From an uncultured Coprococcus sp. (GTDB lineage: Bacteria; Bacillota; Clostridia; Lachnospirales; Lachnospiraceae): a stretch of 64,000 nt of DNA. This document shows positions 9,188 through 18,367 of this stretch, one piece after another. The first letter of the stretch is position 1, and each line of letters begins with the position of its first letter. The position numbers and the translations under genes are program-made. The stretch is taken from assembly GCA_934277375.1 (NCBI GenBank), contig CAKQTZ010000003.1, positions 1-64,000 of the forward strand. Direction: 5' to 3'. The notes under the pieces were generated by a model. The model ran no database searches. It was not told where the DNA came from and worked only from the letters and a program-made list of their open reading frames with translations.

Positions 9188-10090
9188 ATGATAGACGGTT
9201 TTATCAATATATATAAGGAGCAGGGCTTTACATCATTTGATGTGGTGGCAAAGCTCCGTGGTATACTAAAACAGAAAAAGATAGGTCATACCGGAACTCT
9301 CGATCCCATGGCGGAGGGAGTTCTTCTTGTGTGTCTGGGAAGTGCCACGAAGATGTGTGATCTATTGACAGATAAGAACAAGACATACACATGTACCATG
9401 CTTTTGGGGAAGACCAGCGACACCGAAGATGTGACAGGAGTCATGACAGACGTGACAGATGTATATCCTGATGAGAAGACAGTCAGGGCTGCGGTGATGA
9501 GTTTTGTCGGTGACTATATGCAGATTCCACCGATGTATTCAGCCATCAAGGTGAATGGTAAGAAGCTCTATGAGCTGGCGAGAGCCGGACAGATCGTTGA
9601 GAGGGAGCCGAGACCGGTCACGATACATGGGATCACTATACAGTCAGTAGAACTTCCGAGAGTGACATTTGATGTGAGCTGTTCCAAAGGAACATACATC
9701 AGAAGCCTGTGCAGGGATATAGGAGAAAAGCTTGGCTGCGGTGCGGTGATGGAGAGGCTTGTGAGAACCGAGGTGAAGGGCTTTACTATAGAAGAAAGTC
9801 TGACACTTGATGCCGTGGAGAAGGCTAGGGATGACGGAACACTTATGCAGCATATATTGACCACGGACAAACTCATGCCAGATATACCGGAGCTCCACAT
9901 AGCAGAGAAGGGTGCGAAGCTTCTGGCAAATGGCAATAAACTGGGGGCCAATGCATTTGCCGAGAATCAGGTGTACAGGGACACATATGTCAAGGTGTAC
10001 GATGAGAATGGCAGATTTGCCGCGCTGTATGAGTACAGTGATGAGAAGAGACAGTATGTGCCATTCAAGATGTTTCCGGTGAGTAATTAA
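9188..10090 (+). CDS. truB: tRNA pseudouridine-55 synthase TruB
   Basis: Makes pseudouridine 55 in the T loop of tRNAs. The catalytic motif GHTGTLDPMAEGVL is at residues about 34-47, with the nucleophile Asp in LDP. GTYIRSLCRDIG follows near residue 170. The length of 300 residues is normal. It is preceded by an 85-nt gap after nrnA and followed 12 nt later by ribF. Confidence 0.96.
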   Translation: MIDGFINIYKEQGFTSFDVVAKLRGILKQKKIGHTGTLDPMAEGVLLVCLGSATKMCDLLTDKNKTYTCTMLLGKTSDTEDVTGVMTDVTDVYPDEKTVRAAVMSFVGDYMQIPPMYSAIKVNGKKLYELARAGQIVEREPRPVTIHGITIQSVELPRVTFDVSCSKGTYIRSLCRDIGEKLGCGAVMERLVRTEVKGFTIEESLTLDAVEKARDDGTLMQHILTTDKLMPDIPELHIAEKGAKLLANGNKLGANAFAENQVYRDTYVKVYDENGRFAALYEYSDEKRQYVPFKMFPVSN

Positions 10091-10102
10091 GGACAGATAG
10101 TT

Positions 10103-11074
10103 ATGATTCATATAAAGGATACGAAGAAGGTACAACTTAATAGCACAGAGCGCACGGCTGTTGCCCTGGGAAAGTTTGATGGTATCCATCAGGGACATAT
10201 GCTTCTGATAGAACAGGTGTTAAAGCTTCAGAGACAGGGCTATATGGGCGTTGTGTTCACATTTGACATGAGGGAGAATCATGTGTTTGATGTGAACAAT
10301 ATGAAGACCATATATACATCTGATGAAAAGGCACAGGTGGTGTCGGATACGGGAGTTGATGTCCTGGTTGAATATCCGTTTGATGATGCATTTGCATCCA
10401 CGGAGCCGAAGGCGTTTATCAGGGATGTGCTGGTGGACATGATGCGGGTCAGATATGTCGTGGTTGGAAGCGATTACAGATTCGGCAGAGACAGAAAGGG
10501 TGATGTGGATACCCTGAAGGATTATGCGGATGAGTATGGATATAAGGTCATAGTCATAGACAAGTTGGAGCAAGACGATGAGGTGGTCAGTTCCACAGTC
10601 ATCAGGAAGAATATATCCGAGGGAGATGTGAGATCGGTCATCCCGATGCTTGGCAGACCATACAGCATGACCGGTGAAGTGGTGTCCGGTAAGCAGCTGG
10701 GAAGGACTATAGGAATACCGACGGCGAATATGCTTCCAGAGGAGCGCAAGCTTTATCCACCGGCCGGTGTGTATGCTTCGAGGATAAGGATCATCCGGGG
10801 ATCGCATGCAGTACATGAGGATCCTTTCAGAGTCTACATGGGAATTACCAATATAGGTGACAACCCTACGGTGAATGACAAGGGAAACATTACTATAGAG
10901 ACTAATATCTTTGACTTTGACAGGGATATATACGGACAGATCATCAATGTGGAGCTTATAGAGAAGATCCGGGGTGAGAAGAAATTCGGAAGTCTTGATG
11001 AGCTTAAAGGTCAGATGGCGAATGATATAGAGAATTCAAAGAGAATACTTGGAAACAAGGTGTTGGTAAAATAG
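10103..11074 (+). CDS. ribF: Bifunctional riboflavin kinase/FAD synthetase RibF
   Basis: Converts riboflavin to FMN and FAD. The N-terminal FAD synthetase part shows ALGKFDGIHQGH (about 15-26) and the VVGSDYRFGRDRKGD motif. The C-terminal riboflavin kinase part shows LGRTIGIPTANM and GITNIGDNPTV. The length is 323 residues. It is the last gene of the rimP-nusA-infB operon: a strong long hairpin overlaps its stop codon and ends in a T tract. Confidence 0.96.
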   Translation: MIHIKDTKKVQLNSTERTAVALGKFDGIHQGHMLLIEQVLKLQRQGYMGVVFTFDMRENHVFDVNNMKTIYTSDEKAQVVSDTGVDVLVEYPFDDAFASTEPKAFIRDVLVDMMRVRYVVVGSDYRFGRDRKGDVDTLKDYADEYGYKVIVIDKLEQDDEVVSSTVIRKNISEGDVRSVIPMLGRPYSMTGEVVSGKQLGRTIGIPTANMLPEERKLYPPAGVYASRIRIIRGSHAVHEDPFRVYMGITNIGDNPTVNDKGNITIETNIFDFDRDIYGQIINVELIEKIRGEKKFGSLDELKGQMANDIENSKRILGNKVLVK

Positions 11075-11158
11075 CACAGAAAACATTGGTAATTATGCGG
11101 ATAAATAATGACGGATTATTTGTTCGCATGAAGGTGTTTTCTGTGCTATATTTTTAAT
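11072..11158 (+). terminator. Long hairpin terminator after ribF
   Basis: TAGCACAGAAAACA at the ribF stop pairs with TGTTTTCTGTGCTA about 60 nt later, and the interior again pairs (ATGCG/CGCAT, then AAATAAT with ATTATTT). The 3' arm is followed by TATTTTTAATAA. This is an unusually long, nearly continuous stem of about 80 nt. Confidence 0.85.
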
Positions 11159-11210
11159 AATAGGGTAATTTTTTCTGGAGGAAAAAGGAAGTACAAGGAG
11201 GAAAAGGGAA

Positions 11211-14200
11211 ATGAGAAAGAAAGCAGCGAGCAGGATCCTGGCGTACGTTCTCGCTTTATGCATGATCATCGGCAGTATAACCTGGCCGGAGATCACAGCT
11301 AAGGCGGAGACCATAACGCTGGATCTGAAACCGGACACAAGCTGGCAGACTATGACTGTCAAGAATGAAGACCAGGGTGATTATGGAAAAGCAGAGATAA
11401 GAATCTCATCGTCTGCGGGTCTGACGTCAATGAAGGCAATCGCGGATGCGGGATATAAGACACTCAAGATCATTTATGCGGTTGACACATTTACCGTTGC
11501 AAGTGGACAGAATGCAGGAGTTATGCCTTTTGTATCATATGGAAAAGAGTGGACTAATAATGATAAGTGGATAAATTTGTCCAAGGCGGGTCAGTTTGAG
11601 GCTGTATTGGATCTGTCATCCATCAGCACAACAGATACTAATAATGTGGGATTTGGAATACAGGCAGCCAATCTTCAGGTGAACAGCACGATCAAGTTCA
11701 GGATCGTGTCAGCGGTTCTCTCTGGAATAAAGAACACCTCTGGCGGTTCAACCGGTGGTTCAGATGACGGTGGCTCTGGAAGCACTGATCTTGATTCCGT
11801 AGGAAGCACAAGCTCAAGTGTAACTGCCAGCCTTGCTGATGAAAATGGAACATCAAAGGGCGATGGCTACTATGAGACAGAGATAACCATCAACAACAAG
11901 AGTAATTCATACATAGCAGACTGGATAGCAGTGGCTGATGTGAGTGGCTCAATAACAGGTATTGAAACAGGTTTCTTTTCATGGGCAGACTTGAAGGGAA
12001 TTTATAGCGATGGAAAGCTTTACATCTATCCGAATACATCCAAAAAGTCAGGAGCAGTAAATGCAGGCTCAAGTGTGAGCTATTCAAAGCTTGGCTACAA
12101 AGGCACGGCAAACGGTGTGTCCATAACAGGTGTCAAGGTGTACTACAGCTCACAGTCAGGTGCATTTGATTCATTTATCAGCTCTTTGTCATCAACTTCG
12201 GGCGGAGCCGGGGACAATACAGGTGAGATAAATACAGACGTTGAGTACAACTATGCAAAGCTCCTTCAGGAGTCGTTGTATTTCTTTGATGCAAATATGT
12301 GTGGTAGCGATGTATCTGCAAAGAGTGAGTTCTCATGGAGATCAAATTGTCATACAGAGGATGCCACAGCAACATATAATGGCAAGACTGTTGATGTCAG
12401 CGGTGGATACCATGATGCAGGAGACCATGCGAAGTTCGGTCTGCCACAGGCATATACTGCAACGGTACTTGGTGTTGCGCATATGGAATTTGCATCGGCA
12501 TTTGCTGATACTGCTACAGAGGCTCATTATAGGAGAATCATGGATAGATTCGCAGATTACTTCGAGAGATGCACGGTTCTCGGAAGTGATGGTTCTGTTC
12601 AGGCATTCTGTTATCAGGTCGGCAATGGAAACATTGACCATGGATATTGGGGCGCGCCTGAGAAGCAGTCATCAAGAAGTGGACAGGCGACCTTCACGTC
12701 AGATTCTGCCACATGTACAGATATCGTATCGGAGACTGCGGCTGCGCTGGCAGCATACTATCTGAATTATAAGGATGCAAAAGCTCTCACATACGCTGAG
12801 AAGTTGTTTGCCTATGCTGATACAAAGACAAAGATGACCAGTGCAGGACCTGCGTATAATTTTTACAAATCAGGTTCATGGGATGATGACTATGCCCTTG
12901 CAGCGGCATTGCTCTATAAAGCAACAGGAAAGAGCACATATGCAGACAAATACAACAGAGTATATGGTAACAAATCTAACCCTAACTGGGGACTGTGCTG
13001 GAACAATGTGGATCCACTGGCTTTGCTCTACAGTCCACAGTTTAAGGGAAAGAGTGCGTTTGTTGAAAATCAGTCAGGTGTGATAAGTAATTTTACAAAG
13101 TCGTATGATAATAATTATTGTTTGATAGACTCGTGGGGATCAGCAAGATACAATGCTGCTCATCAGATGACAGGTCTTATGTATGATAAGATCAATAGTA
13201 AAAATGACTATTCAGCATGGGCCAATGGTCAGATGAAATATCTCCTCGGAAATAATGCTGGTTCAAGATGTTTTGTAGTTGGATATAATAAGTATTCTGT
13301 AAAACACCCACACCACAGAGCCGCAAGCGGATATGGTGATGTGGCATCAAATCAGTACACAGATCTGGCACATGTTATAACTGGAGCGTTGGTTGGCGGA
13401 CCAAGTGATTCAAGTAAAAACTTTGATGACAATGCAAATCAATTCCAGTATACAGAGGTTGCCCTTGACTACAACGCAGGTCTTGTGGGTGCGGCAGCCG
13501 GACTTTATCTGTATGTGAAGAACAGCGGAACAGATGAGGAGAAGGCAGTACAGAAGGTGGTTCCGAAGAGCGAGGTGTCATCAGAACTCAGAACCATAAG
13601 CGGAGCGATTGAGGTAGTAACTCCATCTTCAAATCCATATTTGATAGATGCTGGAAAGCTGAATGACAACATATATGTAGGCACGCTGGTGGACGATGCT
13701 GGCACTCCAACGGTGAAGGTGACACAGAAGGACGGAGTCATATCAGTATCATTCACACAGAATAAGAACTATACGATCACTGGAACTGGTGAGGCTGTAG
13801 TATTTGATACAGGAAATGCCAGTGGAGTGACTATATCGGACGCAGCTGTTAAGAAGATAACTGTGCGTCCTGGAAAAGATGGTCTCTTTATAATAAATGT
13901 AAGTGGAAGCAGCACAGTAGCAGATGGAATAACATGTGTAAAAGATTCTGAAAATACTGCTGATGTGAAGATCGTTGGAAAAGATTCATCTGCAGGAATA
14001 TCTTCATCAAAATCAGGTGCTGCAACAATCAAGTCAGAGGGAAATCTGGAGATATCCGGTATACAGATCAGGTCTGAGGGCAAGGGAATTGAAGCCGATG
14101 GTACTGTGAAGATATCTGGAGGAAGCAACAGAATAGATGCGGTATCATCCGCAATATCAGCATCAGATGTGGAGATGACAGGTGGTTCAATGGAGGCGGC

Positions 14201-15599
14201 ATCTACAGGACTTGGGGAAAATGAATCAGTTATATCCGCTGATAACAGTATAAAGCTGGTTGGTGGAAGCATAACTGCTGATGCTTCAGGAAGTACAGGA
14301 GGCAATTCATTTGGCGTGAAGTCAGATGACGGAACTATAATCGTAGATGGTGATACGGTAGTTGGCGGAGATCCAACGTACTCAAAGGATCCGGTCGACA
14401 GCAACGGCAATCCTGCCACAGAGCCGACAACAAAGCCGACAACAAAGCCAACAACAAAGCCAACAACAGAGCCTACAACAAAGCCAACAACGAATCCGGA
14501 GCCGACAACAAAACCGACAACCAAATCGGAATCGACTACAGCAACCACAACGAAGAAGCCGACAACTGAGAAGCCGACTACGGCGCCTTCTCCTCAGCCG
14601 TCAAAGGATAATAAGACGGTTAAAGTGACAAAGATCACTTTGGACAAGACGAGCATCACACTCAAAGTGGGGGAGAGTAGTCAGATACGTGCAACTGTTA
14701 AGCCGGTAAATGCGACGAATTCAGGTGTGATATGGAGCAGCTCAGACATAAGTAAGGTATCTGTCCAGAGTAATGGTAAGATATCAGCACTCGGCGAAGG
14801 TACAGCAACAATAACAGTTACAGCACGTGATGGTTCAGGAGTGACCGCCAAGTGCAAGGTCACTGTAACGAAAAAGAGCTCTGCATCCAATGTAGGCAAG
14901 CCAAAGCAGACAGACATAAGAAAGACCGCCAAGGTAACGTATCGTACACTGGTGAATAAGAAAAACAGGGCAATATATACAGGAAAGGCAATTGCTCCAA
15001 AGCTTACAGTGAAGGTTAATGGCAAGGCATTAAAGGCTGGAAGAGATTATAAGGTAAAGTATGCGGCCAATAAAAACATAGGAAAAGCAAAGGTTATTAT
15101 AACTGGTGCTGGAAAGTACAAAGGCACAGTGGTAAAATACTTTAGAATAACGACAGCCAAGGGAAAGATATACAAGGTAGGCAGCTACAGATATAAAATC
15201 ACAAACCCTGCGTTAAATGGCAAGGGAACTGTAATGCTGATGTCTGTGTCTGGAAAGACTACAGTAAGAGTATCAGATATTGTAAAAATAGGTGGAAAGA
15301 AATTCAAAGTAACATCTATAAGATCAGGTGCATTCAAGAATAATAAGAGAATTAAAAAGGTCATAATAGGGCGAAATGTATCAGTTATAGGAAGCAGGGC
15401 TTTCTATGGTTGTAGGAACCTTAAGTCTGTGATCATAAGAAGTTCTCGCCTGTCATTGAAATACGTAGGAAAGTCGGCATTCACCAGAACATATGCAAAA
15501 TGTGTGATAAGAGTACCTGCATCAAAGGTGAAGCAATATAAGAAGATTTTAGTTAAAAGAGGAGTATCCCGCACGGTTGTTATAAAAAGATGGATATAA
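11211..15599 (+). CDS. Secreted modular GH9 cellulase with Ig-like and BspA-type repeats
   Basis: A 1462-residue exported endoglucanase. A signal peptide (about 1-31, ending AKA) is followed by an N-terminal beta-rich domain (about 32-170), a CBM2-like or other carbohydrate-binding region (about 200-320), and a glycoside hydrolase family 9 domain (about 344-770). GH9 motifs: SGGYHDAGDHAKFG near 397 (catalytic base Asp region), HPHHRAASGYGD near 698 and YTEVALDYNAG near 747 (acid Glu). Then come a right-handed beta-helix-like segment (about 850-1050), a Pro/Thr linker with PTTK repeats (about 1068-1127), a Big_2 domain, a second Ig-like domain, and a C-terminal leucine-rich BspA-type (LRR_5) region (about 1364-1460). 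No dockerin or LPXTG motif is seen, so attachment may use the Ig/LRR part. The ribosome binding site GGAGGAAAAGGGAA precedes the ATG. Confidence 0.92.
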   Translation: MRKKAASRILAYVLALCMIIGSITWPEITAKAETITLDLKPDTSWQTMTVKNEDQGDYGKAEIRISSSAGLTSMKAIADAGYKTLKIIYAVDTFTVASGQNAGVMPFVSYGKEWTNNDKWINLSKAGQFEAVLDLSSISTTDTNNVGFGIQAANLQVNSTIKFRIVSAVLSGIKNTSGGSTGGSDDGGSGSTDLDSVGSTSSSVTASLADENGTSKGDGYYETEITINNKSNSYIADWIAVADVSGSITGIETGFFSWADLKGIYSDGKLYIYPNTSKKSGAVNAGSSVSYSKLGYKGTANGVSITGVKVYYSSQSGAFDSFISSLSSTSGGAGDNTGEINTDVEYNYAKLLQESLYFFDANMCGSDVSAKSEFSWRSNCHTEDATATYNGKTVDVSGGYHDAGDHAKFGLPQAYTATVLGVAHMEFASAFADTATEAHYRRIMDRFADYFERCTVLGSDGSVQAFCYQVGNGNIDHGYWGAPEKQSSRSGQATFTSDSATCTDIVSETAAALAAYYLNYKDAKALTYAEKLFAYADTKTKMTSAGPAYNFYKSGSWDDDYALAAALLYKATGKSTYADKYNRVYGNKSNPNWGLCWNNVDPLALLYSPQFKGKSAFVENQSGVISNFTKSYDNNYCLIDSWGSARYNAAHQMTGLMYDKINSKNDYSAWANGQMKYLLGNNAGSRCFVVGYNKYSVKHPHHRAASGYGDVASNQYTDLAHVITGALVGGPSDSSKNFDDNANQFQYTEVALDYNAGLVGAAAGLYLYVKNSGTDEEKAVQKVVPKSEVSSELRTISGAIEVVTPSSNPYLIDAGKLNDNIYVGTLVDDAGTPTVKVTQKDGVISVSFTQNKNYTITGTGEAVVFDTGNASGVTISDAAVKKITVRPGKDGLFIINVSGSSTVADGITCVKDSENTADVKIVGKDSSAGISSSKSGAATIKSEGNLEISGIQIRSEGKGIEADGTVKISGGSNRIDAVSSAISASDVEMTGGSMEAASTGLGENESVISADNSIKLVGGSITADASGSTGGNSFGVKSDDGTIIVDGDTVVGGDPTYSKDPVDSNGNPATEPTTKPTTKPTTKPTTEPTTKPTTNPEPTTKPTTKSESTTATTTKKPTTEKPTTAPSPQPSKDNKTVKVTKITLDKTSITLKVGESSQIRATVKPVNATNSGVIWSSSDISKVSVQSNGKISALGEGTATITVTARDGSGVTAKCKVTVTKKSSASNVGKPKQTDIRKTAKVTYRTLVNKKNRAIYTGKAIAPKLTVKVNGKALKAGRDYKVKYAANKNIGKAKVIITGAGKYKGTVVKYFRITTAKGKIYKVGSYRYKITNPALNGKGTVMLMSVSGKTTVRVSDIVKIGGKKFKVTSIRSGAFKNNKRIKKVIIGRNVSVIGSRAFYGCRNLKSVIIRSSRLSLKYVGKSAFTRTYAKCVIRVPASKVKQYKKILVKRGVSRTVVIKRWI

Positions 15600-15620
15600 T
15601 GGCGAAAGTGAGGCGTTACT

Positions 15621-16397
15621 ATGAAAAAAAGAATTGTTGCGATATGTATTGCGATATGCGTGCTGATCATGGAGATGGGAGTGACGGTGGAGCCTGTACA
15701 GGCGGCATCATTTGCAGGTGCCAAAGTGTATAACATGTCTACGCTTACACAGTTTAAGAGTAAGGCGAAGATCTCGTGGCAGTTCAGTGTAAAGACTAAA
15801 AAAGGACAGGGGCATGTGTATAGATATGCCAGGTTCACGCTTAAACAGGACAGTATAGTCAGGATTGATGCTACACAGAAGACTGGCAAAAATCAGCCAT
15901 ATGGTGTATGGAACCTGTATAGTGATGCGGGCATGAAGAAAAGTGTTCGCAGATGCCGTGCAGGTAAGGTGTCTGATGGCAGAAACTATATCGAACTCAA
16001 GAAGGGTACATACTATATAAAATATGATATAGTTAATAAGGGCCGAAAGGCAAAGAATTGCAAGGCTGCCATTTCGATAGGTGCTATGTCATCAAAAAAT
16101 GCCATTGTGGTAAAGAAGAAGTATGACCCAAAGAAAAAGGGCGTGATAGTGTCATTCAGGCAGAACGTGTATGATAAAAACAATTCTGGGCTGGATAATG
16201 CTGTTATCCAGTATTGCGGTGCAAAAGTGACGACAAACAATGAGTACGATTATCCATGGGTTATGTCCCTGGGATGCTCGAAACTTTCGGGTAAAAAAGT
16301 ATACAAAAAGATTATAAAAAGAAATACAATTATAACTCTTCGTACGAAGCTTGGAGGCAAGGCAAAGCTTACTTATATAAATGTTCGTGTGAAGTAA
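15621..16397 (+). CDS. Secreted protein of unknown function
   Basis: A 258-residue protein with an N-terminal signal peptide (about 1-30, ending VQA-A). I do not recognise a family. The mature part is Lys/Tyr-rich and beta-sheet-like, with a segment around residues 65-145 resembling pre-peptidase C-terminal-type beta sandwiches (RYARFTLKQDSIVRIDA, then YIELKKGTYYIKYD). It starts 21 nt after the cellulase and is probably cotranscribed, which suggests a role at the cell surface beside the cellulase. A strong terminator follows. Confidence 0.75.
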   Translation: MKKRIVAICIAICVLIMEMGVTVEPVQAASFAGAKVYNMSTLTQFKSKAKISWQFSVKTKKGQGHVYRYARFTLKQDSIVRIDATQKTGKNQPYGVWNLYSDAGMKKSVRRCRAGKVSDGRNYIELKKGTYYIKYDIVNKGRKAKNCKAAISIGAMSSKNAIVVKKKYDPKKKGVIVSFRQNVYDKNNSGLDNAVIQYCGAKVTTNNEYDYPWVMSLGCSKLSGKKVYKKIIKRNTIITLRTKLGGKAKLTYINVRVK

Positions 16398-16408
16398 GTG
16401 TAAATGCA

Positions 16409-16456
16409 GCGAAGCCCCGATTATCAGTATATCACACTGATGATTGGGGCTTCATT
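16409..16456 (+). terminator. Terminator after the cellulase operon
   Basis: GAAGCCCCGATTATCAGT pairs with ACTGATGATTGGGGCTTC (one mismatch) around a short loop, followed by ATTTCT. The T tract is short but the stem is very stable. Confidence 0.8.
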
Positions 16457-16507
16457 TCTGGATGGATCAGGGAGTTATCAATAGCGCAGAAAAGAGGATT
16501 ACTGGAA

Positions 16508-17194
16508 ATGAAGAACATGAAGATCAGAGTGCCAATGTATTTTATTGGACTGTTTATAATGACTATAGGAATAGCACTGTCAGTTAAATCAAACCTTGGA
16601 GTATCTCCAGTTAGTTCTATTCCATATACGATGACATGTGTATGGGGGATAGAGATGGGAAAGGCGACCATCATATTCCATGCAGTACTTGTCCTTATAC
16701 AGATTCTGATACTCAGAAAGCGGTTCAAGCCTGTCAATCTGCTGCAGGTGGTCGTGGGAATCGTGTTCGGATATTTCACAACATTCTGCAATTATCTGGC
16801 GACATTCCTGCCGTCCACTGATAATATAGCGATGAGAATTGTGCTTATGCTTGTGAGTACTGTATTCATAGCGGTTGGAATCTTTTTCTATCTGCCGGCC
16901 GACCTTATTCCACTTGCCGGAGAGGGGGTCATGCAGGCGGTATCTGAGGTTACGCATATTGAATTTGCAAAGGTAAAGATAGGATTTGACTGCTCGATGG
17001 TTATTGTGTCAGTTATAACATGTCTGTTGTGTATACACAGCTTCGGCAGTGTGGGAGCCGGAACGGCTATCGCAGCTTTTCTTGTTGGATTCAATCTCGG
17101 ACGGGTCAACAAGGCATTTGGTGCAAAGAGAGATAAGCTTCTGGGTAAGCATACATACACCGAGGAGGAAGTCCTCAGAGAGAGAATCGACTGA
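16508..17194 (+). CDS. YczE/YitT-like multi-pass membrane protein
   Basis: A 228-residue integral membrane protein. It begins RVPMYFIGLFIMTIGIALSV and carries SNLGVSPVSSIPYT, as in the YczE-like (DUF6198) family. About six hydrophobic segments can be seen (near 8-26, 52-70, 80-100, 108-130, 158-175, 182-200), then a charged C-terminal tail. B. subtilis YczE affects surfactin production by an unknown route, so no substrate is claimed. It stands alone after a terminator. Confidence 0.8.
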   Translation: MKNMKIRVPMYFIGLFIMTIGIALSVKSNLGVSPVSSIPYTMTCVWGIEMGKATIIFHAVLVLIQILILRKRFKPVNLLQVVVGIVFGYFTTFCNYLATFLPSTDNIAMRIVLMLVSTVFIAVGIFFYLPADLIPLAGEGVMQAVSEVTHIEFAKVKIGFDCSMVIVSVITCLLCIHSFGSVGAGTAIAAFLVGFNLGRVNKAFGAKRDKLLGKHTYTEEEVLRERID

Positions 17195-17198
17195 ACAA

Positions 17199-17280
17199 AG
17201 TAGCATGTTTCGATGAGGTGCTGAATGGTGAGTCTGATTTGGAGAAGATCAGGGAATGGGCGAATAAGCTGGATGTATGA
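17199..17280 (+). pseudogene. Remnant of a small unidentified gene
   Basis: A short in-frame stretch ending in TGA at 17278-17280 reads as an amphipathic Glu/Lys-rich peptide (DEVLNGESDLEKIREWANKL). It has no ATG and no ribosome binding site. It looks like the 3' end of a decayed gene, but chance is possible. Confidence 0.35.
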
Positions 17281-17501
17281 TAAAAAGTGATTTATAAGTC
17301 ATAGGGAAAATAGGAAGTGATCGGAAAAGATTATACTTCCTATTATTATTTTGAGGATTACTTCTGGGTATGGCTTTATTTGTTTTCATTTTATATCGTG
17401 TAGTGTATAATTTAGGTAGACAAGTCCATATATGTATGAATAAATGATATTCGAATATATGTTTGACATGAAAGTGGTTGGATGATAATATAATATCAAA
17501 A

Positions 17502-17715
17502 GGTGCTACCGATAGACGGTTAGCCCTGATATGATGATTACAAAAAAGTAACCGCCAAGTTTTGTCAGGACAGGGCGGTTACTTTTTTGTCTTATTTTTT
17601 ATCATTGCTCTTAGAGCCAACGGCATAACCAAGAGCAAAGCATGTAATGCATAAGCTGATGATGGCTATAAACTCCTGTGGTGAAGGCTAACCGCCTACC
17701 GAATAGGGTAGCACC
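17502..17715 (-). ncRNA. Type I toxin-antitoxin-like hairpin locus
   Basis: The locus is bounded by inverted repeats: GGTGCTACC (17502) with GGTAGCACC (17707-17715), and GGTTAGCC with GGCTAACC. Inside lies a strong hairpin, AAAAAAGTAACCGCC with GGGCGGTTACTTTTTT (17546-17587), flanked by A and T runs and so usable as a terminator on both strands. On the minus strand a short open frame encodes a hydrophobic peptide (EFIAIISLCITCFALGYAVG, then a Ser/Lys/Asp tail) ending TAA just before the terminator, as in small holin-like type I toxins. It has CAGGAG but no ATG, and a TAG lies five codons upstream, so the toxin may be dead or use a non-standard start. Confidence 0.5.
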
Positions 17716-17840
17716 AAATATATTACAACAAACATATGTTCGACACACAATATATTTATATATAAAATTCATGCAAAATAAACTAGATAAGATAAGTTCA
17801 ATAAAATGCTAATGTGGCTTAACACACAATTATTTCAATA

Positions 17841-17895
17841 TGTGCAATTTTTGCACAAATTGAACATTTATTTCAGTATGTGCAATTTCTGCACA
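17841..17895 (+). promoter_or_regulatory. Paired operator upstream of the DUF4132 operon
   Basis: Two palindromes of identical design, TGTGCAATTTTTGCACA (17841-17857) and TGTGCAATTTCTGCACA (17879-17895), lie 38 bp apart in direct repeat, each preceded by TTTCA[AG]TA. They sit 40-95 bp before the start codon of the next gene, so they probably bind a dimeric regulator. The regulator is not adjacent. Confidence 0.65.
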
Positions 17896-17934
17896 ATGTG
17901 AATATACATATAACAAGATTTCGGGGGGAATCAC

Positions 17935-18348
17935 ATGACTTTATACATGAACATAAAACAGCTCGGCAAGCGGAAGGACACAGTGCACAAGGTTCCGTTT
18001 GAATACGCAAACGCACCGGGCACATTGAGAGAACTCATAACAGAGACAGTAAAGATCTGCGTGGCACAGTACATATCCCGCATGGATCGCGGCGATGCAG
18101 TGCTTACAGATGAGCAGATCGATGACATGGGAAGAATAGGAAAGATAGCATTCGGCATCGTCTATGGGGAGAAGAAACCGGATGTGGATGAAGCAGTGAA
18201 GACAGCCATTCAGGGATTTGAGGATGGATTGTTCAGAGTGTTCCGCGGTATGGATGAATTAACGGAGTTTGACAGGGAAGAGAAGTTTAACGAAGGGGAT
18301 GAGATCACATTTATCCGCCTCACAATGCTGGCGGGGAGAATGTGGTAG
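17935..18348 (+). CDS. Conserved-looking small protein, first gene of the DUF4132 operon
   Basis: A 137-residue acidic, mostly helical protein that I do not recognise. It has no signal peptide or membrane segment. Segments such as LRELITETVKICVAQYI and VDEAVKTAIQGFEDGLFRVF suggest a helical bundle. The start ATG 17935 is preceded by a GGGGGG-rich ribosome binding site and by the paired TGTGCA operators. It ends 19 nt before the DUF4132 gene and is surely cotranscribed, so it is a likely partner or accessory subunit. Confidence 0.75.
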   Translation: MTLYMNIKQLGKRKDTVHKVPFEYANAPGTLRELITETVKICVAQYISRMDRGDAVLTDEQIDDMGRIGKIAFGIVYGEKKPDVDEAVKTAIQGFEDGLFRVFRGMDELTEFDREEKFNEGDEITFIRLTMLAGRMW

Positions 18349-18367
18349 GTGAAAGAAAGGGGTTACA

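Noticed and set aside
13769-14548. Minus-strand frame opposite the cellulase linker
   Set aside because: A Val/Gly-rich shadow of the PTTK linker, with no start signal.
14412-14590. Possible CRISPR-like repeat
   Set aside because: The short repeats are coding PTTK units of a linker without unique spacers. No CRISPR array was seen in the window.
16508-17194. Assignment to a named transporter
   Set aside because: YczE-like proteins have no proven substrate, so only the membrane family is given.
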